64,000 nt of DNA from Rhabditophanes sp. KR3021 (lineage: Eukaryota > Nematoda > Chromadorea > Rhabditida > Alloionematidae), in the NCBI GenBank assembly GCA_963281155.1, contig CAUJLY010000001.1:372001-436000 (forward strand). The letters run 5' to 3'. Each line of letters begins with the position of its first letter. Within the stretch, counting starts at the first letter, position 1. Shown here piece by piece: positions 22,136 to 35,100 of the stretch. Below the pieces are notes generated by a model, which did not search any database, had not been told where the DNA came from, and saw nothing but the letters and a program-made list of their open reading frames with translations. The position numbers and the translations under genes were made by a program.

Positions 22136-22668
22136 AAATAAACTAAAATACGCAAGTTAAATGATTAGTAAATTAATTACCCTCAGTCCGTCAGTTGTTT
22201 AGTCATTGTTTTGTTTACATATATATCATGGTGGTAAATCGTTTACTATATAGGTATTATAATGGAATGTCTTATAAAAAAGTTTAAAGCGATCAAAATT
22301 AATAAATCCTTGATCCACATAAATAACAATTATGTACAAAAAACAAAGAATGGCATAACCAAAATTTGTAAGTAAAATTGCTTTCCTTTATTCGCAAACT
22401 TCTGATGATGGAAATTACAAATAATATATAAAATACAAGACATACCAAATCAAATGCTCACAATATTCTGAGTACATAAAGCAATACCAAAACAATGATA
22501 TTTATAACTGTATTGACTTTAAATAGAATTTACTTGTGTTTGTTAATAAGTTTAAGATATTACAATTTCTTAAAATAAATTTGAAATTCAACTTTTTTAT
22601 TCTTTTAAAGAAATTAATTCATTTAGTCAATTTTAATGTTTGGTTTGAAAAAATATGTTATGAATTCG

Positions 22669-23667
22669 TTACGGCAATACTTTTTGTAAATTATTAATGC
22701 CACGACTTATCATACCAACACTTTGGTGAGTGGAAAGTTTACTTTTTTGATTGACTGATGAAATTGAATTCAATTTTTTGACCTTCCTGAGTGTCAAAAA
22801 TGCCACAAATTGTATTCTCAGATCTGCATTAATAAGCAAAACAGAATACATTGAGAAGAAAACAGTCAAAGAACAAATTGGAATGAATACCAACTTCAAG
22901 GTAGCAGCTAACCAAGTAATCTGAAATGTACCTGTCAAAGAAGCCGTCATTTCAACAAAAGCTGCAACTCCTAACAAAATAAAGAACCATTGTGCAAATT
23001 TAGCCAAAGCTATTTCAGCATTAACTGAAATTGAATTTCTTTTCCTTAAACCAGATGCAACTTTGTACAAATAATATTGTAACACTCCAGTGATAAACAA
23101 ACAAACTAACCTAACACCAACGCAAATATACCAAATATTTTGAAGCATCGTATAATCTAGGCGTGTAGCTAGAGTTCCATCTTTTGCTTTATAATCTATC
23201 AAAGATAAGTGTAACAAGAGAAAGTATAAAGTCATTGCTAAGATTCCAAAAAAATACTGCCATCCAATGAATAAAATTAAACGGAAGCTGCTCCACAGCC
23301 ATGAATATTGCATGGGGTAAAGAAGCGCAGTAAGTCTATTTAACGTTATAGTTATTCCACTCAAGTATATAAAACTTTCATAAGATTGAGAGAAGCTTAT
23401 AAAGATTTCTTGCCACAATAAACCGGGGAATATTTTTTTGTGAAAGTTTTGTACAAATCCAATGTTACCAAACCTTGAAGCAAAGTATAACTGCAATACA
23501 TAAACCAAGTCAGATATTCCATGGATGGCAATTTGGAGATAAAAGTGCTTTGTTACTCCTGAATTACTCTTACGAAGCATTTTAATCAAAAAGACAATAA
23601 ATGCTAAATACAACACAGATGAAACAATGTCAAATACAAATATTCCATGATAATAAACACTTTTCAC
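22669..23667 (-). CDS. Srg-type 7TM chemoreceptor
   Basis: Single-exon frame of 332 aa with seven hydrophobic segments. The helix-3 signature GITITLNRLTALLYP matches nematode serpentine receptor class gamma (Srg), where an NR-T block follows helix 3. The C-terminal tail after helix 7 is basic and Ser-rich (KVKKLNSISS). The start MKSVYYHG puts helix 1 at about residues 8-30. It would act in sensory neurons; ligand unknown. A short upstream exon cannot be excluded because an acceptor-like TTTTTAG-like context is lacking but the start has no strong promoter. A broken paralogue lies downstream. Confidence 0.88.
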   Translation of the reverse strand: MKSVYYHGIFVFDIVSSVLYLAFIVFLIKMLRKSNSGVTKHFYLQIAIHGISDLVYVLQLYFASRFGNIGFVQNFHKKIFPGLLWQEIFISFSQSYESFIYLSGITITLNRLTALLYPMQYSWLWSSFRLILFIGWQYFFGILAMTLYFLLLHLSLIDYKAKDGTLATRLDYTMLQNIWYICVGVRLVCLFITGVLQYYLYKVASGLRKRNSISVNAEIALAKFAQWFFILLGVAAFVEMTASLTGTFQITWLAATLKLVFIPICSLTVFFSMYSVLLINADLRIQFVAFLTLRKVKKLNSISSVNQKSKLSTHQSVGMISRGINNLQKVLP

Positions 23668-23906
23668 TAAATTTTTTTATTATTAATAAAACTGTAACTA
23701 ACTTACATACTGCCCCAATATCAGACATCCTTTCAAGAGACGTGTCCCAAAAATCCGTTCTTTTTTGCAAATGCCGACATTATTTTAATATTTCTACGAA
23801 GCTAATTACAATTTAGTAAGGTAATTGAATAATTTATTAAATATTTAAAGAAATTAAAAAATTGTAATAAATTATTATTAAGGTAACAATATTAAATTTG
23901 CTAGTT

Positions 23907-26019
23907 TTATCCAGGTAGTAACTTTTTACAAAAACAAAACTGCCTAGCACTGTTACGAGTGGTGCATGATTCGGCTTCATATGCATAAGAACTTACTCTT
24001 CTCATGACTCTTTCAATAGATTGAAAGTTGTTGTCTAGCATTCCTATGAAAATTCCAGTGCCGGGAGTTGTCCTAACTTGAAAGTCGAAGTATGCCTTCC
24101 CTTTAATGTTCACTACATAAACATGTTGCGCCGCTTTTTCCTTAAGGAATAATTTAGTACATATTTTCGTTAAATTTCCTGAGACTAATTTCAAATTTAT
24201 ATTTTCAATAACCCTTTCAATTACAAACTTTTTAATTTCAGGGTAGAAAGTATCGTTTAACTCAACTTTGTGTCTTTTATAAAAATGATAATTAATTGGC
24301 ACACCCATCTCAAATTCATCTCTTTCTTTCATTTCCCTCAAAAAAGACTGTCCAACCACATGATATTTCATCACCTTGTCAAAATCAACATAATTCAAGT
24401 CCTTAAAATTAGTTCTGGCACCTTCTGTCAAAACATCAATCATCGTAGCAAAGACGTCATATTGCGAAACATACTTTCTAGAATTTTCCTTAACCAGTTC
24501 CATAAACATTTTATCAGATCTCAAAGCCTTAGGTACGATCAATCTTAAGAAAGGATTATTATCTTCATACGCAGCAATATCTGTTTGTTCCCTGTATTTT
24601 CCATATCTCACACCGTGATCAGATGAAAAGATAATGAATGAATTTTCAAATTGTTTCGTATTTTCTTTAAAGAAATTTGCAAAACTATCGTCTGCGTGGT
24701 AAAGTCCATTAAGAGAGTCATGTTGCAACATTGTCATGAAATTGAAGGAGTAAGTATTTTGATTTTGATATTTGGTGATGTATGAATGCAGGTTATCTAA
24801 GGTCACTTGGAAAGACTCGAGGCATCTACTATTCCATGCATTGATAAGCGTTTTGTCTGTCCAAGAAGGTCTGTTGTAGGTCCAGATGTCGTGATCGTAT
24901 TTTTCAATGTCTTTGCAGGGGTGGGGGTATTGTAGGGGTGATCGCCAATAATCTTCTGAGTGCATTGTTTTATACCCGTTTTGTTTGAAATACCGGGGGG
25001 CAAAGGAAAGTTTTGATTTATCCATCTCGCAATATGTTTTGTAGTCTATATCTATTGGAATTGATGAACGGTTTTTAAATACATCAATAACAGTTTCACT
25101 TATTTTATCTAAAATGGAAGTTTTTAATAAATAATAAGTAAATGAGGTTGTTAAAAATAAGAACAATTTGTCACTTACTCATTAAAAAGGCTTTTTCATT
25201 AGGACCTGTATTTTCACCAACCTTGTGTAAATACTTAAATTCGAAAGCCTTATACATATCCTTGATTAATTTGTCTGTTTTAGGCATTGTACGTTTGAAA
25301 GTAAATTCTCCAACTGAGTCTATGTAAATCATATGAACGCTGTATTTAGTACCATTAACGGCTATTGTGTAATTAGGGTGTAAATCAGGCATTTCGACTA
25401 TTGGGTTAGGTTTTTGTTTTTGAAGGTATAAATCTACATCTGCATAAATGGGATTTCCAATAACATCCAGGCATTTAGTTCGGGTAACATCGCATGAAGG
25501 TTTTGTTATTTGCCCTATTTTTTTATATGGACCAAAAACTCTGGTCACATTAACATCATATTGACAACTATAATAGCATTTAATACCAAGTACTTTATTT
25601 CCTGGATTGGCACGATAAACTCCATGTGTAAAGTCATAAAACTTTCTGTGATGTGTTTTTAAACATCCATTGCGAGGACCTTTTTCATTGTGATCGTAAA
25701 ATTTAGTGTAATCTTTTCTTTTAAAATCAAATTTAGGCAAATATGTCTCAGCTGTAGGTAAATTTTGCATCAGTAATTGGTATTCTTTGCTAACTAATTC
25801 AGGTTGAAAATCGACGGTAGGTGTCGTGGTTGCTATTGTATTTTTGGAATTTGTTTGATTATTTTGAGTGAGATCATTCTTAGTTGATGGCTTTGGAGAA
25901 GCAATTTGAGTAGGTTTATTTTCGTCTGCAATAAGAGTGCCAGATTTATCAGATGATTCTACTGCACAATTAATAGAGAATGCGAAAAAAAGTAACAAAT
26001 AAAACAGGTTTGTGTTCAT
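23907..26019 (-). CDS. DUF229 protein (alkaline-phosphatase/sulfatase-like fold)
   Basis: CDS complement(join(23907..25108,25179..26019)), 680 aa. The 70-nt intron 25109-25178 (GTAAGT...CATTTTAG) restores frame across NEKAFLM/NKISETV. The ATG at 26019 opens a signal peptide or anchor (MNTNLFYLLLFFAFSINCA); an in-frame TTG further upstream is not used. A Thr/Asn/Pro-rich stem (about 20-75) precedes the globular region. Family motifs include IYIDSVGEF followed by FKRTMPKT (residues ~255-275) and the metal-site block FIIFSSDHGVRYG (~450). DUF229 proteins are nematode-expanded and related to the phosphodiesterase/sulfatase superfamily; the substrate is not known. Probably Golgi or extracellular. 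Confidence 0.92.
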
Positions 26020-26404
26020 AACTTGCAAATTAATAATAATGATCAATGCAAAGTAAAACCTATATATTTATATGATTTGGAAATCAAAAATATCCTATTT
26101 AAAGATATTTGTCTTAACTTCCATTTCGAAGAAGGATGCTCATTCTCTTTTAAATTAGAACCGACAGGATATTCATCTTTGGTTTGTCATAATTCATTGG
26201 ACCATCAAGGTTTAAAGATACCAGAACAACTATTAATTTAAAAATTTCATCTTGATGTTTGCGCCATTTACCTATACAATTTGTCTTTTAAAAGAAACGC
26301 TTTGTTACTGGAATTTGACGGGTATCACACACTTTGAATAAAAGTCTACTATTTTTGGTCAAACTTATGAAAGTAAGAATTTTACGATTTTAGAGATATT
26401 TTGA

Positions 26405-26525
26405 TCCCTTATAGTTAAACCTGATAAACCGCCTGCAAGACAATGATAAAAAAGAGGAAGTTTCGAAAATGCATTCCCAACCTGGTTAGATTCAAATTAT
26501 GTTTCATATTGTTCAATAGTAGAGG
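26405..26525. repeat. dispersed repeat family 2, second copy
   Basis: About 120 bp resemble 14655-14770: both read 'ACCGCCT(A/G)CAAG(G/A)CAATGATAAA' and continue with a shared GCATTCC/CTGGTT block and a TTTCAT block. It is a solitary fragment of the BED-finger element near 14.6-15.2 kb, with no coding frame. The neighbouring open stretch 26023-26241 (+) is unassigned. Confidence 0.5.
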
Positions 26526-27250
26526 ATGAAAGTGAAATAATGTATTTATAATGAACGTGTTGTTTAAAGAGTTTAGGTTGGTATTTTTATTCGTTACTTA
26601 AAAAAGTTGATTGTGAGCATGTTCTATATTGTCATCTATATATAGTTACTATATTCATACTATTTCTTTATTCATATTTATTGTACTCTTTATTACTACA
26701 TATAAATATGTAAATACAAAAAGTAGATTGTCTTGCTGGCATATGTCGACGGACATCATAATACTAGAACTGCTCTCCACTTTATGTGGGGACAGATCAC
26801 AAAAAATAGTACCGTTAATTATTGAACTAGCAATAGTATAATATCTAATATATCATCTTTTTGTTGCTAGATAAAGGAAGGTACTAATAAGATTGTTAAG
26901 AATTATAAAGTTTTGAAAATACACCAATAACCTGTTTTAAGCTGGTGACCATTCAAGAAAAAACCTGTTGAAATAGATACTCGGACATGGTTCGGAAGAT
27001 TCTCGATGAAGAGAAAGAAGGAAATTATTTGGGATCTTTCAAATGACACAAGATAGAAAATGATTTAAGCATCTACCCTAAGAGTTACGTTTACTTAAAT
27101 TATGTTTAATGAATGCATAGTTCGTACCGCTGGTACATTTTTCAATGATGTAGGTTTTAATAATAAAACACAACAATTTATAGTAGAATTAAAATGAAGC
27201 TGAAAAATATATTTTAATTAGTTAATAGTAAATTATTGAAAAATAACTAT

Positions 27251-27600
27251 TTAATTTGGAAATGGAGAACCAGCAATTCTATAATCCCATAAAAGTATCG
27301 ACTTCTCATTGAATATTTGAATTTTTAACTGATAACTACTTTGTTGGTGAGATTGTGTACAACGGGAATTGTTATAATTAAATGGATTGTTAGCATATTC
27401 AGAATCGTTCTTACCAAACAAATATGTTTCATTTCCAGCGACGCAAAAGATTGAACCAGGATTTGCAGGGCAAAATTTTCCTCCGTAATTATTTACCACT
27501 CACTAAATTAGGTTTTCTCCAAGTATTAGTAGTTATGCTAAAAATTGCTGATTTTCTAAAATAATCAGGATTTGGAATTTCTACAAAACAATTTCTTGAT
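27251..27600 (-). pseudogene. C-terminal relic of an unrecognised Cys-containing protein
   Basis: Two minus-strand frames meet at about 27498. The upstream one (about 27597-27500) reads CFVEIPNPDYFRKSAIFS; the downstream one (27499-27251, stop at 27251) contains YGGKFCPANPGSIFCVAGN and LLWDYRIAGSPFPN. A one-base shift separates them and no splice pair fits. Codon content and four cysteines suggest a once-real secreted domain. I do not recognise the family. Confidence 0.3.
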
Positions 27601-27639
27601 TAACTGCTACGTAGATCGTCTTGTGGTGACCAAGGGTTT

Positions 27640-28409
27640 TGAAGAAAAGAGCTGTAAAAAAGATTTTCATCACACTTTTTGACGTTCTTTCCGATGCTAC
27701 AAGTTTGAAGCTTTTCAGAAGCCGTATCAAAAAAAATTGGGCATTACACAATTTTTTCTTTTACTTCCTGCACCTAAAATCATTGACAAAATCAAAATGC
27801 TTTTACGGTAATCCACCTCATTTTGTATGTTCTTTCGAATGGATATCATATTGCCCCTATATGCGACTTTTATTTGTTTACCTACTCTTTACCCACCCGC
27901 TAGCCTCGAAAAAATAACCCAAAACGTATCTAACATTGAAATTTGCAAAAGATAACACTTTCTGCTTACATTTATTTATAGAATTAAGAAACAACAAAAT
28001 GTTTATATTTATTTATATCTGCGGTATGCGGCAGAAACAAATGCAAAATCTAATACAGTCTAATATATTTAATTAAACAAAAGTTGAAACAGTTGTATTT
28101 GCAATAATTTTCCAAATTACTTGATCGCTGCAATTTTTGTTCTTCATTTTTAAAGCTAGATTTGTATCAATAATTGCTATTTAATTGTACAAATAAATAC
28201 TGCAAGATATTTATAACATTTACGATGGCATTGTAAGTCTGCTTCAAACATCCAAGTATTTTAATTTCATTAATTACCTAGCAATTGAAAGGCAAGCTGC
28301 GTCATTTATATTTACGAGTTACTGATTAAATGCTAACAGTGTCATCAAATTTACATTATCAGGTTGCCCTTTTAAACGGAATTTTTTTTGGTTTGTTGCT
28401 AAATGAGAA
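27640..28409. other. intergenic, no gene seen
   Basis: A 92-codon open frame at 27639-27917 (+) has low-complexity hydrophobic and Lys/Phe composition and no family signal, so I do not call it. The rest is AT-rich spacer. Confidence 0.45.
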
Positions 28410-28842
28410 TTAGATATGCTTGATTGATGCTAATTTGACGGTACGAATATTGAAGATCTCAAAGTTTTGTTCGATGCCCTTTGTGCAACCTGGATCATTT
28501 AAAGTTTTCTTCAATGCATTATTGACTTGCTTGTAATTAAAAGAACTTGCTACACGATGCGTTTGATTAGTGTGTTTGTTGTAACTAATACAATTCTCAA
28601 TAAATGTACAGCCAATAATTCACTGCCATATGCTATGTTATGAATTCCATAATTAAAATGATGTTTGATTTCTTTATTCAAATTGTTTATGATTTGTTAT
28701 TCTCTTTGTGAGAATTGATAATTTCCCACGTCATAGGTACAAATCTCTGTATACCATTTACTTGAAGAGCGTTTTGCGGTTCGAAGATTAATGATAGGAA
28801 TAATATTAAATGCAATTTTTTGATAGAAATATTGATATTCAT
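28410..28842 (-). pseudogene. small secreted protein, probably frameshifted
   Basis: ATG at 28842 (-) opens a good signal peptide (LHLILFLSLIFEPQNA, preceded by MNINISIKK) followed by GIQRFVPMTWEII; this frame stops after about 48 codons. Continuing in another frame the strand reads NKEIKHHFNYGIHNIAYGS. In a third frame it reads ENCISYNKHTNQTHRVASS and then TLNDPGCTKGIEQNFE before a TAA at 28410-28412. The three stretches abut without usable introns, so at least two indels are needed. The composition strongly suggests a real ancestral gene of about 140 aa with a few cysteines. Family not recognised. Confidence 0.4.
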
Positions 28843-30496
28843 CTAATTTGCTGCATTTGTTGTTTGGTGGTTAAGATATTCATATATTTAAAGCTCTATT
28901 TTGAATAAATAGGTTGAAAAATGCGAGTAGTAAAAAATTTTAAATTCATACAATAAACATTGTTCTTAAAGTCTTTTTTAAATACTAACCAAATATCTCA
29001 AAGCAATTGCACTTTAACCCGTAAAAACTCTCTGCACCTCAAAATAAAGCCCTCAGCAAAAATTAATCAAAAATGAGACCTTAATGAGCTTTTATCTTGT
29101 TTAGTAAAATCAAACAATTTGGACGATACAAAGATACTTAATAAAATGTAACATGATTCATTAATAACTTTAAAATCAGCAAAACGACATTATTGCAATT
29201 TTTAAATGTTATCTGAGGATAGGTGATTTTAATTATTATATTGTTTTACTTACATCTGTTTGTTTAATTGCCTCTTGGATAGGACAAAGAAATTGTACAA
29301 GATACTATTGAGCTTGTCAAAATAAAGTTTATGGTTATCTCTGAGCTTATATTTATGGGAAACAGTTGAGTAAATTTGCTGTTAATTTGTTAAGGGTCTA
29401 AGTATTTTGGTGTTACTGAAACTTTTACGTATGTTATTTTACGTTATTAGATAATTCAACAATAAAATGATTAACAACAACAAATCAGGCAACTTTTTAT
29501 AAACATTAGAATTATTTATAAATTACATCATGATCATTATATTATTATTAAGGTATATTCTAAATATTAACGCTTCAGGTAAACTCAATATTCCAAGCTG
29601 GATTCAAATGCATACTCATGATATTCTCTATTCCTCAAGGCAATTTTGCATTCATAATGCACATGCCTGCTTTTCAATAACTGGTACCCGAGTTCACAGT
29701 TACTTGCAAAAATCAAGTAAGTTATTCCTAGGTTTCCTCTACCTATCAAGATTTCCTCTTTCTTTAGGCGTAGGTACAGACATCCTTTAAGCTCATTCCG
29801 AAACTTTGCATTTTAGAAAGAGCTTTAGATTATTATAATATCTTGGCAAATTTAATAAATAAAAGATTCCGTATTAGAAGAAACGAGAATAATCTATTTA
29901 GTGCAAAAACTAATAGTTGTCATGACACGATATCATTATGTTTTAGTTGACAAAATAAGAAATATTATATGTAAATATTGCTACAATTAAATGTATAGTA
30001 CGCATTGCTATAATAGGTAGAATATATTCAAGACTATTTAGTATTTTTGCAGTTGTTGGGTTAAATTGAAGAGATTTGTCAAATTAAAAACCGAAACAAC
30101 ATGAAATGTTATAATTAAGCTAAGTATTGTTAATCAAATGTTATCCAGATTTGTTTATTTGCCACAATTCACTTTAATGATCAATATCAATCAAAAAAGA
30201 GAATGAATCAAAGGAAACCAATTGGTTTATTTATTAAAAACCAAACAATCTTTTTGGTCTTGATAAAATATACAATGGTTGGTATGTAACATATCAAGCT
30301 AATATTTTATTGTTATACAAAATTGTACCTATTCTCTAACAATTTATGTCAATAATGTACTCAAGATAGCAATCCTTATCTACAGCACAACCTTACCAAC
30401 ACATCACAAAAAATAGTATCTAAGCATTACAACTTTATTTATTTATATATTGCTATCAAAGAGCTATTACTTAAATCAGTACCCATTCAGTCAAAG
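28843..30496. other. intergenic, no supported gene
   Basis: An 86-codon frame at 29530-29790 (+) contains QMHTHDILYSS and GTRVHSYLQ. This faintly recalls the His motifs of copper type II monooxygenases, but no further exon exists and I do not call it. The remainder is AT-rich spacer, ending with the upstream region of the esterase gene. Confidence 0.4.
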
Positions 30497-31721
30497 ATGT
30501 ATGTATCGGACGTGTTGATTTTTATTCTCTTGATTGGTATTATATTAGGCTTTTTGATATATTTCATCACTAAGTTACTTCTAACTATTGGAGTTTTAAA
30601 TGGCAAACGATATTTTATGTTGGTTGCATATTTCTTTATTATAAAATTGGTAGGTGTCTTGAATGGCGCTTTAAAATTTATTTTGTTTAGCCAAATATTT
30701 TGCATCACAAAGATAGAAATTGTGCAGAAGATATAAGAAAAAGAAGAAGCTTCAAAAAAGCTCCACAGCAAAAAGATCTAACAACATATGCTATTTCGAC
30801 TGAAATTATTGGAAATTGCCCCTGTAGAATATACAAGCCAAAGCAAAAAACAAATGACTTGTTGTTTGTATTTATTCACGGCGGAGGTAACTACAAGTTT
30901 ATACCTTTCATATTATTTTTATAGGTTGGTGCATCTTAGCCCCATCTGACTATGACAGATTAATGGACAACTTTATGTTAGAGTTAAATTGTACTATTGT
31001 TTCAATTGATTATCCTTTGGCACCAGAAAATGTGTTCCCTGCTGCAATAAATGAATGCTACAACACAATTGATACATTAATGAATTCAATGGAAAAAATA
31101 ATCGGCTTTAACACCACAAACTGCATTATTGGAGGAGATTCAGCAGGTGGATGTTTAACAGCTAACATGACACAAAGAGCTGCAATGAATGATAAGGCAT
31201 GGTTCAAACATCAAATATTAATTTACCCATCTCTGATATCTTTTAATTTTAATACACCATCTTACAAAAATTATTTCAACACAGACATTAGATCCATCTT
31301 GTCCCCAAAAAGTACCGCAAACTGTTATTTAATGTATTTTGGGATCGAAACTACTGAAAAAAATAGAAATGAACTTTTAAACAGTGATAGTTTGATTCCA
31401 GACACTTTAAGAAGAGAATCTCCACTACATCCATTTATCAACAATCTCGAAGTATCACCCATTTTAGCTGAGGAAGCATTACTAAAAAAATTACCTTCTT
31501 CCATCACTTTCTTGGCTACAGCAGATGTTTTGCAAGATGAAGGGTTCAAGTATCATATGAATTTGAAAAAAGCTGCACGTGATGATACTTCCATTTGCCA
31601 CGACTTCCATTGGATTAAAAATTCAAGTCATGGCGAAGTTTCATTTAATAAGGAAGCAGCCTTCGAAATGATTAAGGAGATTAAGTATTGGCTTGACAAG
31701 AGAGGAGCTTTGGCTTATTAA
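30497..31721 (+). CDS. arylacetamide deacetylase-like esterase (alpha/beta hydrolase)
   Basis: CDS join(30497..30649,30691..30886,30925..31721), 381 aa; introns of 41 nt (GTAGGT...TTGTTTAG) and 38 nt (GTAACT...TTTATAG) keep frame, and the second lies exactly inside the HGGGW oxyanion motif. An N-terminal hydrophobic segment (about 5-30) suggests a type II membrane anchor in the ER, as in AADAC. Catalytic elements: HGGGW (~114-118), Ser in GGDSAGG (~188), Asp in ATADVLQDEG (~315) and His in SSHGEVS (~351). The reaction is hydrolysis of small acyl esters or amides, perhaps lipids or xenobiotics; the true substrate is unknown. Both introns were inferred from phase and motif restoration. Confidence 0.92.
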
Positions 31722-32138
31722 GTTGTATAAAATTGCTGTAATTTTTAATTAACGTAAAAGTATAAAATATTTTGTTGTTAAACGAGTTAATGGTTGCTAA
31801 ATACGCAATTGCAACAAATTACAATAAACAAGCTAATTTTTTATTTGATAGACAATACATTATTGCAACAAACAAATTAATTGACAGACAATTAAGTAAT
31901 ACGATTATTAAATGAAGACAGTTAAACAATGCAATTATTAAATGAAACAATTAATTGCAACAACGTCATGCTTTGACATCCACTTACATCTTCTAATCCA
32001 GATCCCCAAAAAAGTTAGTCTTTAAAATGACAACAAATGATGTATTAAATTTATCCAAAGTGATAATATATAAATAAATCACAATACAAAATATGTCGTT
32101 TGTAAAGAAATAAGACTGATTTTGGAGATAATAATAAA
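31722..32138. other. intergenic, no gene seen
   Basis: AT-rich spacer between the convergent esterase and cyclase genes, with short imprecise reiterations of ACAATTATTAAATGAA-like text at about 31890-31950. Confidence 0.5.
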
Positions 32139-35100
32139 TTAATCAGGAAGAATCATAACTTGATTTTTTAAGAATTGTTTATATAAACCTTCATTTTTGT
32201 TGATTTCGGTGTCTTCTTCATTCTTTATTTGCATTATATCCGGATTTTCAGATTTAAAATCAAGAAAGTTTACTCCAACCATGCCACTTAACCAATATGT
32301 GTTCATCACGCCCTTTCCTTTGATTATTATGTTGCCTCGCGGTTCGAAATGGACGTTCTTGTCCCTTGACAGAAGATTGTAGCAGGCTTCTGAGACGTGG
32401 ATTTTTCCCTCTATAAAGTTTAGACTTATTTCAATCTTTATATCATTTAACCTCAACATAATTTTATTCAAATTTGTTTACTTTTATAGAGGTCACAAAC
32501 TAAATTTTTATATTTTACAATCGTTTCTGGCAATCTACTTTGACAAGTATATTGCAATATGGTGCGGAATGTTTCAATTCTGGGGGTGTTATTTGGAATA
32601 ATTATGTTTATGTAAGTTAATTTTTAATAATACGTATCTTAGCATGTTTTAGAACCTTGACGGATGCTAATCTCAAAAAGCATATTGAACCCAAGAAGTC
32701 AAAACTAACGAAAGTACCTAATCAACCCAAAAGGAATAATACCTTGATAATTCTAATAACACCTACATATAAAAGACCGCAAAGAATGGCAGACATGGTA
32801 AGACTATCCCAAACACTCGGCCATCTCAAAGACATCTTCTGGCTGGTGATCGAAGACGGAAATTTACTGTCCAGACACGTCCAAAAACTATTAAACCGAA
32901 CAGGAATTCCACACGAATACCTTAGCATCGAAACACCCCAAGGCTACCCAAAAAGTGCATGGTACCAAAGAGACATAGCTATTCAATATTTAGCAAAAGA
33001 CCACCATCACATCACCAAAAATTATCCGCATTCAGTAGTTTACTTTGCAGATGACGACAATGCCTACGACATCCGCCTCTTCGACACACATATCAGAAAA
33101 GTAAAACACTTTGGTGTTTGGGCGGCAGCATTTTTAGCTTTCAGCTTCCTAGAATCTCCCATTGTCGACAAAGGTAAACTAGTTGGCTTTTCAACGTGTT
33201 ATATGAATGTCAAAAAGTTCGAACTAGACATGTCTATGTTTGCTTTTTCTATCAACATAGTCAAAGCACACCCTAACTTTGCAGTAGGCAAAACTTGTAA
33301 CGGAGAAGTTGTTAGTCCGGAAGCGTGTATTATCAGAGAATTAGGTGTTACTTTTAAAGATGCCGAAGTATTCGGGCATGAACTTAATGCGGATGGGGAA
33401 AGAGAGTTGCTTGTTTATCATGTGAGGACAGAAAGGCCGGATATTCATCTTACTAAGAAAAATTGTGGATATACTTCGGAATATACATAAGTCGTTTTGT
33501 TTTACAAATTAAGTGCTATTGTGAATAAAAGTTTAATAGATTATCTAATTAAGTAATTTAAGTTACCCTTGCTGTTGGATTCCATTCTGGAAGCTAAAAA
33601 TGTAAAATAATGAAAAATGTAAAAAATCAAAAGTACTTACCCGTATTAACAGTGTCTCCAAACAGACAATACCTCGGCATGGAAATGCCCACAACTGAAG
33701 CAACCACCGGTCCAGAATTCAAACCAATTCTCAATTGGACTCTTTCTGTCGGCAAATGAGGAATTCTAAATTTAGACACTCCTTCCATAAACTTCAAAGC
33801 CAACTTTGCACATTCCGTTGCATGATGGGGTATTCTGTTTGGCAGGCCAGCAACTACCAAGTACCCATCAGCAATAGCTTCTACTTTATACACTTCTAGC
33901 AGTTCAATAATATTGTCTAGCATAATGAACAATTCATTCACCAAATTAATTAATTGCAAAGGAGAACATTTACTGAAGTAAGAGGCAAATCTGACTACGT
34001 CACTGAACATAATTGTGCAATCAAAATTTTCCGGCTCTACTATTGTGCCCATTTTTAATTTAGAAGCTATTTGAGGGGGTAACATTTTGCTTAGTAACAA
34101 GTCACTTCGCCTTTGTTCTTCTACTAACTCTCTGGATCTTTGGTCGACTTCGAGTTTCAAGGTTGCCGCATACTCTTCGAGGATGTTGAAAACATGGTCC
34201 ATTAAATTTTTGGGACCTTTTTCGGTGAAAGCTCTGATTAAGGAACGTACTTGTTTGATGGTTGGTCTTTCTGTTTCTTTCCAACAATCTTTGATCAAAG
34301 CAACCATCGCAGGATTGACTTCAATGTCGTGGTAAATTTTTAGATCTGGCCTGATTGGATTAGATCCTCCCCGTTTAATCAAATAAATAACTTCTTCGAT
34401 ACTCTCACTCCTACTACCAATATTCCAAGCCACTTGTTTAGTCAAAATTTCAGAAAAAACAATTGCCAGACTATAGATATCACCTTCTTGACTTCCGTAA
34501 CTATCCTCGTTCCTCAAATGCTCAGGAGCAATAAAAAGTTTGTCAGTCGAATTGATTTTGTTATGGGCACGATGCTCCTTAAAATCAAAATTGGTAATCT
34601 TCAACTGCCACCTATCACTAATCAAACAAGTCTTCGAACTAAGTCTGCCGTGAAATCGAATGACTGGATTAGAATGCAGATACCCCAACCCAGAGGTGAT
34701 GTCATTAACCAGCGACATCAAAAAGAATGTATCAAACATGGAGTTGTCAGATTGTAAAATTTCACTCAAATTGCCTCTCTTGCAGTATTTCCAAATAGAC
34801 AACACCACCTTGCCCTCTCCACTAATTCCGAAGAACTTGTTTATATTGTCATTATCTATACTCATGATTTCATTTAACTCACGCCAACTTTCGTTTTTTG
34901 ATAAAAAAGTTGGTGATGTGCCAATTTTGTCACCTACGGCATTTTCACCATCTAAGTATAGGAAGACATACTTTTTGGTTTCAAATTTATTGGCGAAACT
35001 TGTTTTACTGGAATTGGATGTTTTGCCTGAATTGAAGGAAATGGAAGATTGTGTGATGGGTGATTTACTTGTTATAGCTTTCTCGATTCTGGTTTCGTGG

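Noticed and set aside
26023..26241. 72-codon plus-strand frame ending LKIPEQLLI
   Set aside because: Overlaps the promoter of the DUF229 gene, has no signal peptide or recognised family; left uncalled.
27639..27917. 92-codon plus-strand frame
   Set aside because: Low-complexity Lys/Phe/Leu composition and no family feature.
29530..29790. 86-codon frame with HTH and HSY motifs resembling copper monooxygenase
   Set aside because: The match is two short His-containing strings; no Cys framework, no neighbouring exons.
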